This document shows positions 1 through 11,424 of a stretch of 64,000 nt of DNA, piece after piece. The DNA lies in assembly GCA_014529385.2 (NCBI GenBank), contig CM043946.1, positions 35,986,558 through 36,050,557 on the forward strand. The letters are read 5' to 3'. The stretch comes from Adiantum capillus-veneris. Taxonomy: Eukaryota; Streptophyta; Polypodiopsida; Polypodiales; Pteridaceae. The notes below the pieces were generated by a model. It made no database searches and was not told the origin of the DNA. It worked only from the letters and a program-made list of their open reading frames with translations. Positions within the stretch are counted from its first letter, which is position 1, and the number at the start of each line of letters is the position of its first letter. The translations under genes and the position numbers were made by a program.

Positions 1-593
1 CAAAGTCCAAACCCCACTTTTCAAATGGTTGAATCACTTTAACAGGATGTAAGGGCATCCTATCCTTTTGTTGCGTGATCTTGTAACGTTGGCATTCATC
101 ACATCCTTTTGCAAAAAGTGATGCGTCCTTGAATAAGGTAGGTTACTAATAGCTGATTGGAACACCTTTCTAGCTGTTAGTTCCCTTGAGAAATGTCCTC
201 CGGCTATACCCATGTGGGCTTCTTGCAGTATGTATAAATACTCATCCTCATGGGCACAACGTCTAAGAATATCATCCTTCCCTAGCCTCTAGAGAGTTCC
301 CGCAATGAGAGAGTAAGGTTCACATTCTTTAACAATTTTTGAGCTATGTCCTTACGAAGCTCTTTGGGTAGAAAACCATTAACTAGAAAGTTCACAATCT
401 TCTCACTTCATTCAGGTATGGTTTCGACTAGGAATAGAGAAGTATCAGGCAACTCATCATCGACTCCAGTAGGGGCTTCACCATTGGGTATGCGAGACAA
501 ATGATCTGCCATGACATGTCATTTACCAGGTCTCACCACAACGGTAAAATCAAACTCAAGGAGAATTAACAACCATCATGTAATTCTTCCCGT
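1..593 (-). pseudogene. Element A pol fragment: end of RNase H and N-terminal integrase
   Basis: This minus-strand stretch is closely similar at DNA level to 59,560-59,960, where element E has the H2C2 zinc-binding part of a Tat-like integrase. It carries the RNase H tail, the linker and the beginning of the integrase zinc module of element A, interrupted by stop codons. The right edge at 593 is where element B inserted. Its continuation is at 13,635, and joining the two sides rebuilds the reading VNKPCSTGRITWW, which matches VNKPCNTGRIVRW in element P2 near 50.85 kb. The rest of the integrase lies beyond the left edge. It is non-functional as it stands. Family assignment is firm; exact domain ends are not. 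Confidence 0.8.
590..593. repeat. Left target-site duplication of element B (ccgt)
   Basis: The bases ccgt at 590-593 are repeated at 13,631-13,634, immediately outside the two LTRs of element B. A 4-bp duplication is slightly short for Ty3/gypsy elements (usually 5 bp), but removing B and one copy restores the RNase H reading frame of element A. Confidence 0.8.
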
Positions 594-2816
594 TGTCGGG
601 GGATATGTGTTCGAAACTTGAGCTAGGTCAGCACAGGGCTGCTGGCTGTGGAAAAATTCAGTGAAAAATTATCACACCGCACAATACAACAGCAATTAAT
701 TACCCTGTAATACTGTCAACGCACAAAACTTGCTTGAAAATTGGTAACACTGGCGAAATTGATACGCAAACGAGAAGAAGTGTCGTTAACGACACCATTA
801 AACAATGCTAACGACAATTAACGAGCTTAAACTCCCATTACAGATCACTCCGGGCCGTTAACGGCTCCGTAATCCATCAAAAAGAGGTAATTAGGCTAAT
901 TTGCCGGCTGACGGGAAAAATCCTATTGTGTCGATTCTATCTGTTGAATTTGCCTTCAATCATTGTCTATGCCGAAAGTAGTTCTTCTCCTATGACTGCT
1001 TACAAGCCTTGATGATACCTCCTTGCCTAAGCCGACGAGGAATAATCTCCTTGGTGTCTTGGTTGCAAACCCTTTTCCTGAGTCGGAGGTTGAGAGATCA
1101 AGAGGGAAAAAACCTTGCTTAGCTTCGATGGCGTTCAAGGAGAAGTTCTTGCCCTCACTCTCCTCTTATGCCCCGATGCTCTTGCCCTCGTCTCCTCTTG
1201 CCTTGCTTTCTCCCCCTTCTCGTTTTTGCTTTTGCTTCTCTTTACCTCGAGAACGAAAGAGAGAGAGAGAGCTTCGAGATCCTGGTTGGCTTCGAGATGA
1301 GAGAGAGAGCTTGGAGATCTTTGGCTTCGAGATCCTGGTTGGCTTCGAGATGAGAGAGAGAGCTTGGAGATCTTTGGCTTCGAGATGAGAGAGAGAGCTT
1401 GGAGATCTTTGGCTTCGAGATGAGAGAGAGAGAGCTTCGAGATCTTGGTTGGCTTCCAGATAAGAGCTTCACTTTCCTCTTTGTTGTTCGTTGCTCTCAT
1501 CCTCTCCTAATCTTCGCTCATACTCTAACTTCCCTAAAAAAAACCCTCTTTTGCTATATTTTGCCAAGTCCATCAGTCACGGTGCCATGACTGATGTGGC
1601 GCGTGACTTATGGTGATGACGTGGCAGCAGACGGGGTCGAGCAGAACGAAACTCCCCGGCAAAGGCTCTGAGAGGGAGCGCCTAGGCCTGCTGAAGATAA
1701 TTCGTTTCTGCACCGAGCTCATCCGAGCGGTGTGCTGGCCTGCGCGAGTCTCTCCCTCCTTGTCTGCGCCTCCTCTCGCCATCTGCCCGCCATGCTTCTT
1801 TTCTTCCCTTGCTTTTCACACGCCCTTAAGCTTAGGCCTAAGGCCACTTTAATTCCCAAGTGGGCGGGCGGCCTCCCTTTGGTTGCCTTTGGGCGGCCAT
1901 AGGTTGAGGCCCTTAGTCTATCTTTGAAGGCATCGTATTTGACTCGCATATTATCCATGGCCCTTAGGTGCCACATTTTAGTGGGCGGCCTTTGGGCACC
2001 ACATTAGGCATTCATAGCGACCCAAGCATTACCAAGCTCAACTTATTTCTCCCAATAGTCCTTGGCTAACAATATCTTCATCAATTTCGATGCTTGCATC
2101 ATTTTGCATGGTGATGCTTGCCTTCAAGATATAAGCATACGTGATTGCATTTGTCCAGCTTCCTGGCCTTGCCTCTCTTGGAGTTATCCCGCAATCATTG
2201 CATTCCGAGAGGTCACATTCGAACATGAAGCTCTTCAAGCACTTTTTATACTTAATGAGACGTACACCACATTTGATGTACATGTAGCTGCTATCAATTT
2301 TGGACAAGATTCTCCTCGAGTCACTTAGTTTGCTGCACTCCACATCCTGAATGAGAGCCAAAATCTCCCAGATGGCACTCCATAGGAGCTGACCGGACTG
2401 GTACGGACCCGGCCCCCAGTAAATCTTTAACGGCCAATAACTTGGCAACTGTAAACCCGATCACCGATTTGAAAAGACCGACGGGCTCCAAAAATTGAGC
2501 ACTTCAGGCCCGTGCATTCATTTCATTTCTGTCACCTCAGCTGCAGTTGCCCAATCCGGTACAGATCTGCAATCGACTCAAACTTTAAACTACTATAACT
2601 TCTTCGCCGTAGCTCCAATCGACGAGCCGTAAAGACAGGCCGGTTCGCATCATTAAGGCATCTCTTGGCCTTTTTAACCGCATTTGACATACATTCAGCA
2701 TTGAACTTGTCCTGTTACCAGGCCTTAACTACTGTTCATTAATCATGTAGGCTTCAAACAACTTGATGTGCATTTTTCTAGCATCTTTCTTAGCATGGGA
2801 GCGGAGCTGCATGACA
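594..2816 (-). repeat. 3' LTR of element B (2,223 bp)
   Basis: It matches 11,425-13,630 along its whole length, with scattered substitutions and two clear length differences. It begins tgtcggggg and ends gctgcatgaca. On the minus strand there is a weak TATA-like run near 1,554-1,562, with a T/A-rich promoter-like region before it. Compared with the other LTR it has an expanded GA-rich minisatellite at about 1,255-1,455 and lacks about 70 bp present at 13,391-13,463. An older LTR at about 23,215-23,310 keeps that segment, so this copy has suffered the deletion. Confidence 0.9.
1255..1455. repeat. GA-rich minisatellite inside the 3' LTR of B
   Basis: Repeats of roughly 36 bp, each a gagaga run followed by cttSgagatctttggcttcgagat, are present in about five imperfect copies. 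The corresponding place in the other LTR (about 12,090-12,205) has about three. Predicted proteins through this tract (Leu/Ser/Arg repeats) are artefacts of the repeat. Confidence 0.8.
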
Positions 2817-2829
2817 TCCACCCCCTCTG
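2817..2829 (-). other. Polypurine tract of element B
   Basis: Read on the minus strand, a purine run (AGAGGGGGTGGA) lies directly before the LTR start TGTCATGCAG. This is where plus-strand DNA priming would start in reverse transcription. The same tract recurs at about 23,457 beside the old LTR, supporting the boundary. Confidence 0.75.
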
Positions 2830-2863
2830 AACCTGCACAGCCTCCGGTCTGTGCCAACCGCAC

Positions 2864-4383
2864 TTATAAAGCATCATCAAGAGCATCATCAGACTCATCG
2901 TCTGACGCATACATAATATTGTCTTCAGGAGGTCGATCTGTGTTGAAGTCTCCAATATTAATCTCACTATCTCGTTGCTTAAACAACTTAACTCTTTTCC
3001 CTGTAATCGGCACCTTGAGCTCAGTGCCATCAAGCTCGCATAACTTGTAGGTCGCATTATCATAAACATGAAGTACTACATATGGTCCGAACCATCGTTT
3101 AACCATCTGTCGCATAGTAGTGTACTGGTTCTCTATGCTACTGTCATATACAAGGACCCAATACCCATCTTTAATAGCACGACGTGGTAGTCTGTGCTTA
3201 CCATCAAACGCTGCTTTGTTCTTCAACCTTGCTTCCTTAATCATTACTTTAGCCTGTTCAATATCTTCTTGACGTCTCTCAAGTTGGCGTATGCACAATG
3301 CAAGCAAATATTCTGTAGACATACCTTCTTCCCATGGCATTATGGTCCAGGAGATAACTGCTTCCTCTGTAGGCATAATGGGTTTTTGCCCGTACATTAG
3401 CTCAAATGGCATAAAACCTGTAACGGAACTATGTGTAGTTCGATCAGCCCATAAAGCAAATGGTAAGAGTTTAGGCCAATCACCAATATGTCCCTGGCAC
3501 GCCTTTGCTAAAGCTTTAACAATAGGCGGATGCTCTCTTTCACTTTTGCGATTACCCTCTGGATTGTATGCTGTAGTGAGAGCCAATTTAATGCCCAAGC
3601 GAGCAAAGAAATCCCGAGCTTCATCTGCATCAAGCTCCCCTCTATCAGCAGTAATTCTACCAACACATCCATACCTGGAAATAACATCCTCAAGCAAGAA
3701 CTTGCATACGGAACTGGTAGCCTTGGTACGCAAGGCTCTGCCTCCCACCTGATTAGTAAGATCCTCTCTGGCAAGAACAATATACCGCATCTGCCAGACA
3801 CCTACTGGCATGGTAATCAGGTCCACCACCCACTTGTAGTGCATAGCCAGTGGATAGGTGGGATGCAATCCATCTCGATGTCACACATTAGAATATTGTT
3901 GGCATATTAGGCATGTCTCCACAAACTGAGCCACATCTTTATACATACCTTTCCACCAGTAACGATCCTTAATCTTGACAAAAGTTGCCCAGACCCCTAT
4001 GTGTCCAGCCCATAAACTTTCATGAAACTCTTTGATAACCTGCTGTTGAGTCGCTTTATCACAAACAACCCGCTGCGGTACTCCTTTAGAGCGTTTTGGC
4101 TGCTTCCATAAATGGCCATCCTTCAGAAAATAGCCGTAAGCTTTCTTCCTGATCTTTTTGTACTCTTGATCCGTCCACCCTTCATGCTTAGTAAGAGTGT
4201 TAAGGTAGCGACCAATCAAAAGCCATTCTCCTTCATAGAACTCTTCAGAAAATACCTCAAAAGTATGAGCAATATTGCCACAATTTGCATGCAGATAAGA
4301 AGACGAATAGAACTTCAAGCCAACATCATCACTCGTGGTCAGCATCTCTTCTTCATCTTCAAATCTAGCTCTTGATAACATAT
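2864..4383 (-). pseudogene. Element B integrase
   Basis: The integrase would insert the reverse-transcribed DNA into the genome. The N-terminal part (4,383-3,884) has an H2C2 zinc site around HESLWAGH and CLIC. A single in-frame TGA near 3,881-3,883 separates it from the catalytic core (3,868-2,864), which shows D in TADRGE and E in NRKSERE, apparently one residue short of the usual D-35-E spacing. After the core come the RWFGPYVV GPY/F module and an acidic tail. The first codons AD-MLSRARFEDEEE join directly to the RNase H at 7,020 once solo LTR C is removed. The stop codon and shortened core spacing suggest it is dead. Confidence 0.85.
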
Positions 4384-4650
4384 TGAGGCGGTCCGGGGCG
4401 GGCAACAAGAAGAGCAACCTCTAGACACCCTTCAAAGCTCCCGTGCTGCTCAATGGGGCTGGGGCACAACACAACACAAACCAAAACAACAAACCCATAG
4501 CCAAATCCCAACTACACAAGGGGCACCACCTAGTTTAAGAGCGAACTAGGAGGCAAAAGAGGAGAATAGTTAGAGCAACCCACAAACAAGCAAGGAATTT
4601 ACACTAACCCTAACACCAATGGAACACTCTCACACACTAAAACACGAGCG

Positions 4651-4659
4651 CGAGAGAGA

Positions 4660-4719
<60 letters not shown>
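4651..4719. repeat. (GA)n microsatellite in solo LTR C
   Basis: About 34 GA units with one early interruption, downstream of the presumed transcription start of solo LTR C. A (CT)n or (GA)n tract also occurs in the LTRs of elements A, B and E. Confidence 0.95.
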
Positions 4720-4722
<3 letters not shown>

Positions 4723-5217
4723 TGTACAACTTAGCTTCAACTTTATATTTTGCACAAAAAGGAACTTAGAGCTTGCGGAATCAAGTGACAAGATTTGGTT
4801 ATAGCATCACTAGCACATTGTCTTAGGGTTATGGGAGCCCTCTCACCATCCACCCTCTTACAATGGTAGCCAAACAATAGCCAATGAATCACAAGCAACA
4901 AAGCAACAACCTTCAATGAAACAAGTCACCTTATGAAGCTGGATGAGTTTGCCAAGCCAAATTGGAGGAGAAGCATGAGCCTTTGGACATGAATTGCACC
5001 CAAAACTACCAATTCATTGATGTTGGGGTAGATACAACAATGGTAGGAAGAATATCTTCTACTCGCACTCACTCAAACTAGCTCAAGCTTTTCTATGCAC
5101 CAAAGTGATGGTGTATAGAAAGCTTACTCTCTCTTTACAACCAAGATAGAACTGGCGTGTGCTACGCTCAATCTAGTGTGCAATGGTACAGTGATCTCTT
5201 TTACAAGGAGGAATGGG

Positions 5218-5230
5218 TTCTATTTATAGG
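5218..5230 (-). promoter_or_regulatory. TATA box of solo LTR C
   Basis: On the minus strand the sequence reads CCTATAAATAGAA, a textbook plant TATA box, about 835 bp from the U5 end of the LTR. The transcription start would fall near 5,190. Inference from motif only. Confidence 0.55.
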
Positions 5231-7019
5231 TTTTAGAAGCCTTGATTAGGATTAAGCCTAATCAATTTTATTAGGAAAGATCAAGGATTATGAATTTTTA
5301 TGAATTTCAAATGAGAATGGGGTCTCTCTTTTCTCTTGAGTCACATGGATGTGGGCTCAAGTAAGAGAATTATTGATGTGGTGAAAGGAGAGAAACTTCC
5401 ATGGGAGTGAGTGAATTTGGTTTACTTGTGCGGTTGCTTACTCCATATGTTGATAGTGTGGGTGCATTTTTACAAGAGAAGTTAGTTGTTAGTGGTAATA
5501 ATCACTAGAATTGTTAGTGATACATTTACAATGGGTAGGATGAGTTGATTTGATGAAGGAAGAGGGGTGAATTAAAAGAGAATCATTGAGATGGTGAAGC
5601 TTTGAAGAAGCTTGAACTCACCCTTGTGTAGATTGTGGAAAAAATGACCGCTGGTCTTCTTCTTCTTCTTCGTGTCTTTACGTCGTCGCCACGGTTGACC
5701 ACCACGATGAAAAGAGGATTTGTTGATGAAAAATCCTCAATTTGCATAAGTTATCATGGTTAAGATGCTAAATTTTAGATATTTTTAGGAGAGGTAAATG
5801 AAATTGTAACATAGAAGCAATAGAGAGAGACATGGAGAGGGTGTATGTATGTAGAGGTTCATAAAAGAACTATAGGGATGAGAGAGAAGGGTAATGGTGA
5901 AGAGGGTGGGAGAAGCCATGGAAATTGCAGTTTTGAGTGAGGGAAGGAGAGGGAGGGATGTGTAAGAGTGAGTAGGTGTGTGGAAGGGTGAGAGAAGACT
6001 AAGGGCTACTTGTGAGAAAAGTGGGCAGACTGGGGTCCACTCAAAAAATCATAGCTCACCACTGGTAGCTCCAAAAATCATGAAAAAATTTGAGGTGATT
6101 ATTCAGAGCATGGGCTACATTTTCTCTTTTGACCACTGATCCAAATTCGGAGTGGAGATAGGTGCAAAAATTCTCACCAAAAAGCCTGTTTTTATGCCTG
6201 CAAAAGTCTTTTAGTGGCCCCCTCCTTTGTTGAATTTGTACAATGCATCCAAGAGTGAGCCCCTCCTTTGCCATATTATAATACAAAGCATCCAAGTTGC
6301 CCTTGACCCATGCATGGAGGAGGATTATTGGTGAATAAAGAAATATATACATGGTGGGACTAGTGTATGGACTATTCATGGACTTTAGCTCAATGAGCAC
6401 ATGGTGTTAGAATAATGAGTAAAAATAATAATAAAAATATGGAGGAGTTATGGATATGGAAAGATATTGGAATCATATGATATGGTCCCTCCTTGAATTA
6501 TTTTGGGTGAAAGAGGAAAAGGTATGCAAGTAAATAATATAATAAACGTAACCAATGAGTAGAAATCAATTTATTTTTTTCATGAGGGTGAGGGTGAAAA
6601 TGTGGCAGTGATTTGTATAAAGGAAAAATATGAGGTTAGAGTATGTACATATTGGCAAAAAATATAATTATGGTGTAAGAGGATGAAAGAAGGTGTACAT
6701 AGGTTTAATAAAACACACACCTAAGTAAAAATACCAAAATAATTATAAAAAATCCCTATATTTAGGCCATATATACAATGAAATATTTACACGCAAAGAG
6801 GCCATAATATACTTTTATTTTTTATTTTTTTTATTTTTTTGGCTCAACTAGCCCAGTGACTAGCTAGCTGAGGGTTTTTAAGAAGATATGGGAAAAGCCC
6901 CCTAACTCACACACACCTATGTACAGTGAAATGGTAGGGATAGCCATAGCGTTTGGGTGAATTTGGTAGGGTGGAGTAACTTACTATGGCAATTATGGAG
7001 AGCTGAAAGACGGCTATCA

Positions 7020-8271
7020 ATATCTGCAACAGGATTATCTCTACCTGCAATATGACAAAATTCACGATTAAGAGATTTAATGTAGGCTATCCATCGCAGC
7101 ATAGCAATATCCGGAGTAGAGCAATTTGCAATCATCCCTATCAGTGGCAAGCAATCTGTCTCTACCATGACTAAAGCTCCAATAAAGTATTCTTTATCAG
7201 ACCTTAGAGCAGTAGCAACGCCCCAAAGTTCTCTCTTAACCTGTGGGTAGCCTCTTTGGCGAGCATTGAGCACTTTTGCTCCAAATCGAACTGCATACCT
7301 GTTACCTTCTTCATCTCTTGACCTATAGCCCATCCAATACCTGTCGGGCTAGTGTCAACTGTTAAGATTACTGGCCTTTTGTAGTCAACTTTCCTCAAGG
7401 TCGGAGCCTCAAGGAGCATCTTCTTTAATTTCTTCATAGCTCGTGTGTGAACTTCTTCCCAAACAAATCTTTTACCTTTTCTCAACAGTTGATAAAGCAC
7501 TTCTGCAACATGAGCAAAATGTGGCAGCCAAATAAGATAGAATACACATGCACCCAGAAACCGACGAACTTTAGTAACCGAAGAGCACGTTTCCTTCATC
7601 TTTTGAATAGCTTCAACTTTAGCCGGACTTGGCCTTCTACCTTCTGGACTGCACATGTGCCCTACAATTAGAACCTCTTTGGCACCAAAAGTTGATTTGT
7701 GCCTTGAAAGTGTTAGGTTAACTTCTTCAAGCGTGGATAAAATAGCATCACAGTCAGCAATATGTTGAGCAACAAACTGTCAGCACCCCCTCTGATCTTT
7801 TACCTCATCTTTTGAGCTTTCCTCACAGCCCTTAATCGGTAGATCATCAATGAAAGGCATAGTAACATGTGGGATAAAGTCCCTTAATACCTTATTCATG
7901 CCGTTCATCATATGAGCTATAGAATTAGTAGCACCCTGTGGCAGAGTGCACATCCTTACCAATCCGAGAGGCATACGCATCGTAGTAAGATCCCTGCTCT
8001 CCAAAGCTAACTGAAATTGATCATATCCAGAATAAAGATCACCCATAGAATAAATTGACCTACCTACAAAAGCCTCAGCAAATTCATCCACAATTGGGCC
8101 GGTACCCACATTGCAGATCGTTACCTTATTAACAGGCTGCATATCCTGTATGAACCTTAAAGTACCATTTTTCTTTGGAACAGTGAACCATCGATTAGAG
8201 TATGGCGCACATGATGGTTCCAAGATTCCCATTTGTATCTTCTCATTAAGAAAATTGATAAGCTTTAGCAA
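7020..8271 (-). pseudogene. Element B reverse transcriptase and RNase H
   Basis: The RT palm (8,271-7,780) shows WFTVPKKNGTLRFIQDMQPVN, the GYDQFQLAL box, LPQGATNS and the catalytic box PFIDDLPIKG, with FIDD where most plant Ty3/gypsy elements have YVDD/YMDD. After an in-frame TGA near 7,779 come the thumb and connection (FLGACVFY, VDYKRPVILTVD, GYPQVKRELWG) and an RNase H ending HIAGRDNPVADI at 7,020, where solo LTR C splits the ORF. The FIDD-type box and its surroundings remind me of Ty3-like elements I associate with fungi rather than the Tat family; that is from memory and needs a tree. Confidence 0.85.
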
Positions 8272-9284
8272 GTGAGCTTTAGGAACTGGAATAGGACGTA
8301 AGCTCTATGGCATGTGAGGAACAATGAATATAACCATAGGTGCAACAACACTTGGATCCACACACCCAATCTCACTTGGCTCAAAGGCAAAAGCTTTACC
8401 ATGTTTTTCGAGCATAACTTAAAAACACTTGATTTCCTCTTCGTTGAGAAAACCATCTGCTCCCACCTTCAGCTGCAGCAATGTCTCTTTAGTGAATTTG
8501 TGCCCAATGTTCTTAGGATTTCTGAGCATAGGCTGTCGAGAAGCTTCTTTAATTACTCCATCACTTCCCTCTGGTAGAGGTGTAGCCACAGGTCTCACTT
8601 TCTTTGCAACTGTCTTGTACTTCGTCTCTACCTGTGCTTCAACTTCTTTATCCAAGTCATCCTCAATATGCATAAGTGCCTCGTATATGTCCAACTCTTC
8701 GTACATGTCCTTTGAGTGCACTTTAACAACTTGAGTTCCACTTTCTAACCTGTTTTGCTTGATCTCCTCAAGCTCTGACATAGTATCAACATAAGAGATC
8801 TCTTCGAAGATTCTTGAAATCACATCATCGGGTTCTAGCACATCACATCCCTGCAAGTCACTTTGAATGCTTGAAACATATTGTTTCTCCCACTTAGTTA
8901 AATCATTAAATTTCCTGTAAGATACTGAACCCTCAGATGTCAACCCTAGAAATCCTAAAGAGAAGGTTTCTCTTTGCGAGAACTTCTCCTCACTTGCACC
9001 ACCATAGTCCCTCTTTATAGTGGCACCCCAAGAAAATCCTGAGAAAATCTTTGTTCTTTAAACTCCTTACGTATCTTTGGCATTGGACGATCACGTAAAC
9101 TGTCTTTGTTTCTAGCATGGTCAACACATACAGTTAGAAATTGAACCGCTTTCTTACCATCTCGGCTTCGAACCCTGGCATAGGCCGAGCCATCATCCAG
9201 CACTTTAGTTTCCATCCGCACAGCCGTAATGTATGGTTGTCCTAAAATCGACGGGTAGGAGGAATGCTCCTGTATAAAAAAGTT
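8272..9284 (-). pseudogene. Element B protease-to-RT linker and protease C-terminal part
   Basis: Open fragments at 9,221-9,015 and 8,943-8,419 lie in order between the protease and RT of element B. The first (ETKVLDDGSAYARVRSRDG, then VQFLTVCVDH) probably finishes the protease region. The second is an acidic, Glu/Asp-rich linker (SRIFEEISYVDTMSELEEIK) with no domain I recognise. Stop codons separate the pieces. They are kept as one entry because they are parts of one ancestral polyprotein. Confidence 0.6.
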
Positions 9285-11372
9285 CTACTCATCACAGACA
9301 TCCCCAATAGTTACCTTAACATTTGCGCATGCACCATAAAGATCTCCAGGAAGCATGTTGGCAACTCGAATCCGCCACCCGTGATCTACATCAATAGGCC
9401 ACTTCCCCTTTTGGTGCAAATTCTTTGCCATTAGATTGATTTCTGAACCATGGTCTATGAGGGCTAAGACCGGCTCCTCAATGTCGCCAAGCTTTACCAC
9501 TGTTTCTGTCGTTGCTCTGGCCCAATGAGTCCTTGAAAAGTGACTCTTGGGTATAACTTCTTCATCTTCACCATCATTAAAATGCATGTTTCTTACCTCA
9601 GGTATAATCGGGCTGGGAACCACCACAGGCTTTGGCTCTTCTTCTTCAAGATCTGCTAAGTACTCTTCATAGTCTTTCAAAATTGCTTCAATGTGACGAA
9701 CCACTTGGCTTTTAACTGGATCTGACTCTTGATCACTCGGTACTTGTCGCTTTCTTTTTATGATGTCTATAATCTCTTCGTGGAACTCACGCTTAGCAAT
9801 TCCAAGAATATCCCCCAATGTGAGCTCCACTTTACTATTTAGGATACGTTCTTCAAAAACTTTCTTCAAATCTGTAGCCAACTCAATATCAGACTTGAGT
9901 TTAAATGAGGGTCCTTTAGGCTTACCTTGCTTCTTGTCCTTCGGAGCCTCTTCCATAACCACCTCTGGAGCAGGTTTAGGAGCTGGCACTTCTTCTTTCT
10001 TATTGTTGGATCTCGTCTGCCTTTTTGACGTCCCAGCCACCTCTTCATCTCTTTTCCGCTTCTCTTCCACCATAGCTTCATTGGCTTGAGCTTTAGCAAT
10101 ATAAGCATATACTGAAAGAGAATCCACTGGATCGGTCCACCCAGTAGTTTCTTGAATGGAATTACCCACCTGGCGTAACTTCCCATATGTTACCTTACCT
10201 GCTTCTGCTGTCTTTAAAGCATATGGCCACAACTGGCCCTTTGTACCTGTACCATCATCATCTTCCTTACCACAAACTTGCAGCCCATATGTAGCTGCTT
10301 CCACAAGGGCAATATTATGCTGTATTTCCTCCACTATCTTCTTCATTCCGCCTCTGCCAAAGTTCAAGCGGAGCAGTTCCCCTGTCGCCCTAAGATGAAT
10401 CTTCTTGTCTTTCCAAAAAACCACATCCTTCTTATAAGCTTCATCAAACTCATGACACTCTCTCACAAACCTGTGGTCTTCACTACCGCACCACATGCAT
10501 CGATCCCAATTTTTACGTGGTGGCTGTTGTTGCTTAGGTTCAGAAGTAGACGCCTTTGCAGCTAACCCTTCAAATTTAACAGTTTTAAAATTCAAATTTA
10601 GTTCTTGAATACCTTTGACCAGGTCGTCAAGAACAGGCCCCTCCACTTTGGGTATTGCAGAGGGCGGCTTCTCTTTAATCTCTTCTTCATCATCATCTAC
10701 AATCTCAACCACGATCTGCTTGTCAGCTCGCTTCTGTCGTTTTACAATCATATTCACCGCTTCATAGACTATTTTCCAATCTGATGTCAACCCCAATTCT
10801 CCTGCCGGATCCTCCAATAACTGCACCAAATTCTTTTGTAGTCGTGGATCAACAGCTTGAATAAACAATTCCACCTTTTGATCCTTCAAAGAACGTTGTT
10901 CTGCTGACGATAACTGATCAAACTTCTTTTCAAACTCTCGCAACAGTTCTCGTACAGATAAATTTTTACCCTTCTTCTACACCCACTTCATAAAACTCTG
11001 TCTGGTCACCCGTTGAGAATCCTCGAAAAAATATTCCTCTTGCAGCGCCTTCTTAAAATCCTGCCAGTTCGGTCCTTGAGCCGCTTGAATTTCTTTAATT
11101 CGGGCCCTAAGTTCTGGCACTACAATCAGATGAAATCCTTCCACTGAATCCTAGTCTTCAATACCATTATCTTCCGTAGACTGCTCATACAAATTGCAAA
11201 ATTTTGAAATATCTCGGCCCTCAAACCTTTGCAGCTTTTCTGTAACACTTTGTCGAGCTTTGCGAATCCGCTCTTGCAAATTATGTTGCTATTGGGCAGC
11301 CTGTTGCTGTTGCATGTATGCCGCAAACTGCTGCATCATCTGTTGCATGGCTGCCTCTTGTGGTGTAGACAT
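9285..11372 (-). pseudogene. Element B gag and N-terminal protease
   Basis: The likely start is the ATG at 11,372 (MSTPQEAAMQQMMQQFAAYM), with a Gln-rich beginning, a few bases after the PBS. The first ~140 codons contain three in-frame TAG codons, then a 552-codon run is open from 10,943. It has a capsid-like helical region (LREFEKKFDQLSSAEQRSLK) and one zinc knuckle, CMWCGSEDHRFVREC, with the unusual spacing C-x2-C-x4-H-x5-C. A long charged linker follows, then an aspartic-protease start ALIDHGSEINLM, where the catalytic triad reads D-H-G at residues 497-499 of the open run instead of D-T/S-G. The role would be capsid and maturation. Confidence 0.8.
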
Positions 11373-11404
11373 AGGCTTCAACAATTTTTCCACCCCGGCT
11401 CGGT

Positions 11405-11422
11405 TTCACATCGGGTTCACCA
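11405..11422 (-). other. Primer-binding site of element B
   Basis: On the minus strand, two bases after the LTR end, the sequence reads TGGTGAACCCGATGTGAA. It starts with the TGG expected opposite a tRNA CCA end. I could not match it with confidence to a particular tRNA; it is clearly not the tRNA-Asp site of elements A and E. Confidence 0.6.
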
Positions 11423-11424
11423 GG

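Larger units (their letters stand above)
4384..7019 (-). mobile_element. Solo LTR C inserted in element B
   Basis: This 2,636-bp non-coding block has tg...ca ends and is flanked by atat at 4,380-4,383 and 7,020-7,023. Excising it with one atat restores GCAGATATGTTATCAAGA, coding ADMLSR, the usual RNase H ending. A canonical TATAAATAG on the minus strand at about 5,219-5,229 suggests a minus-oriented LTR with about 1.8 kb of U3. It contains a (GA)n tract. No coding domain was recognised and no second LTR is visible inside it, hence the solo-LTR call. A non-autonomous element of another kind is a weaker alternative. Confidence 0.7.

Noticed and set aside
1023-1500. Overlapping open frames on both strands in the B LTR
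   Set aside because: They follow the GA-rich minisatellite; the same region in the other LTR has different frames.
2038-2448. 136-codon minus-strand frame in the B LTR (and its copy at 12,782-13,105)
   Set aside because: It is present in both LTRs but shortened and altered between them, with no recognisable domain; likely chance in LTR sequence.
6056-6400. 114-codon minus-strand open frame in solo LTR C
   Set aside because: No domain, lies in U3 of an LTR, low-complexity surroundings.
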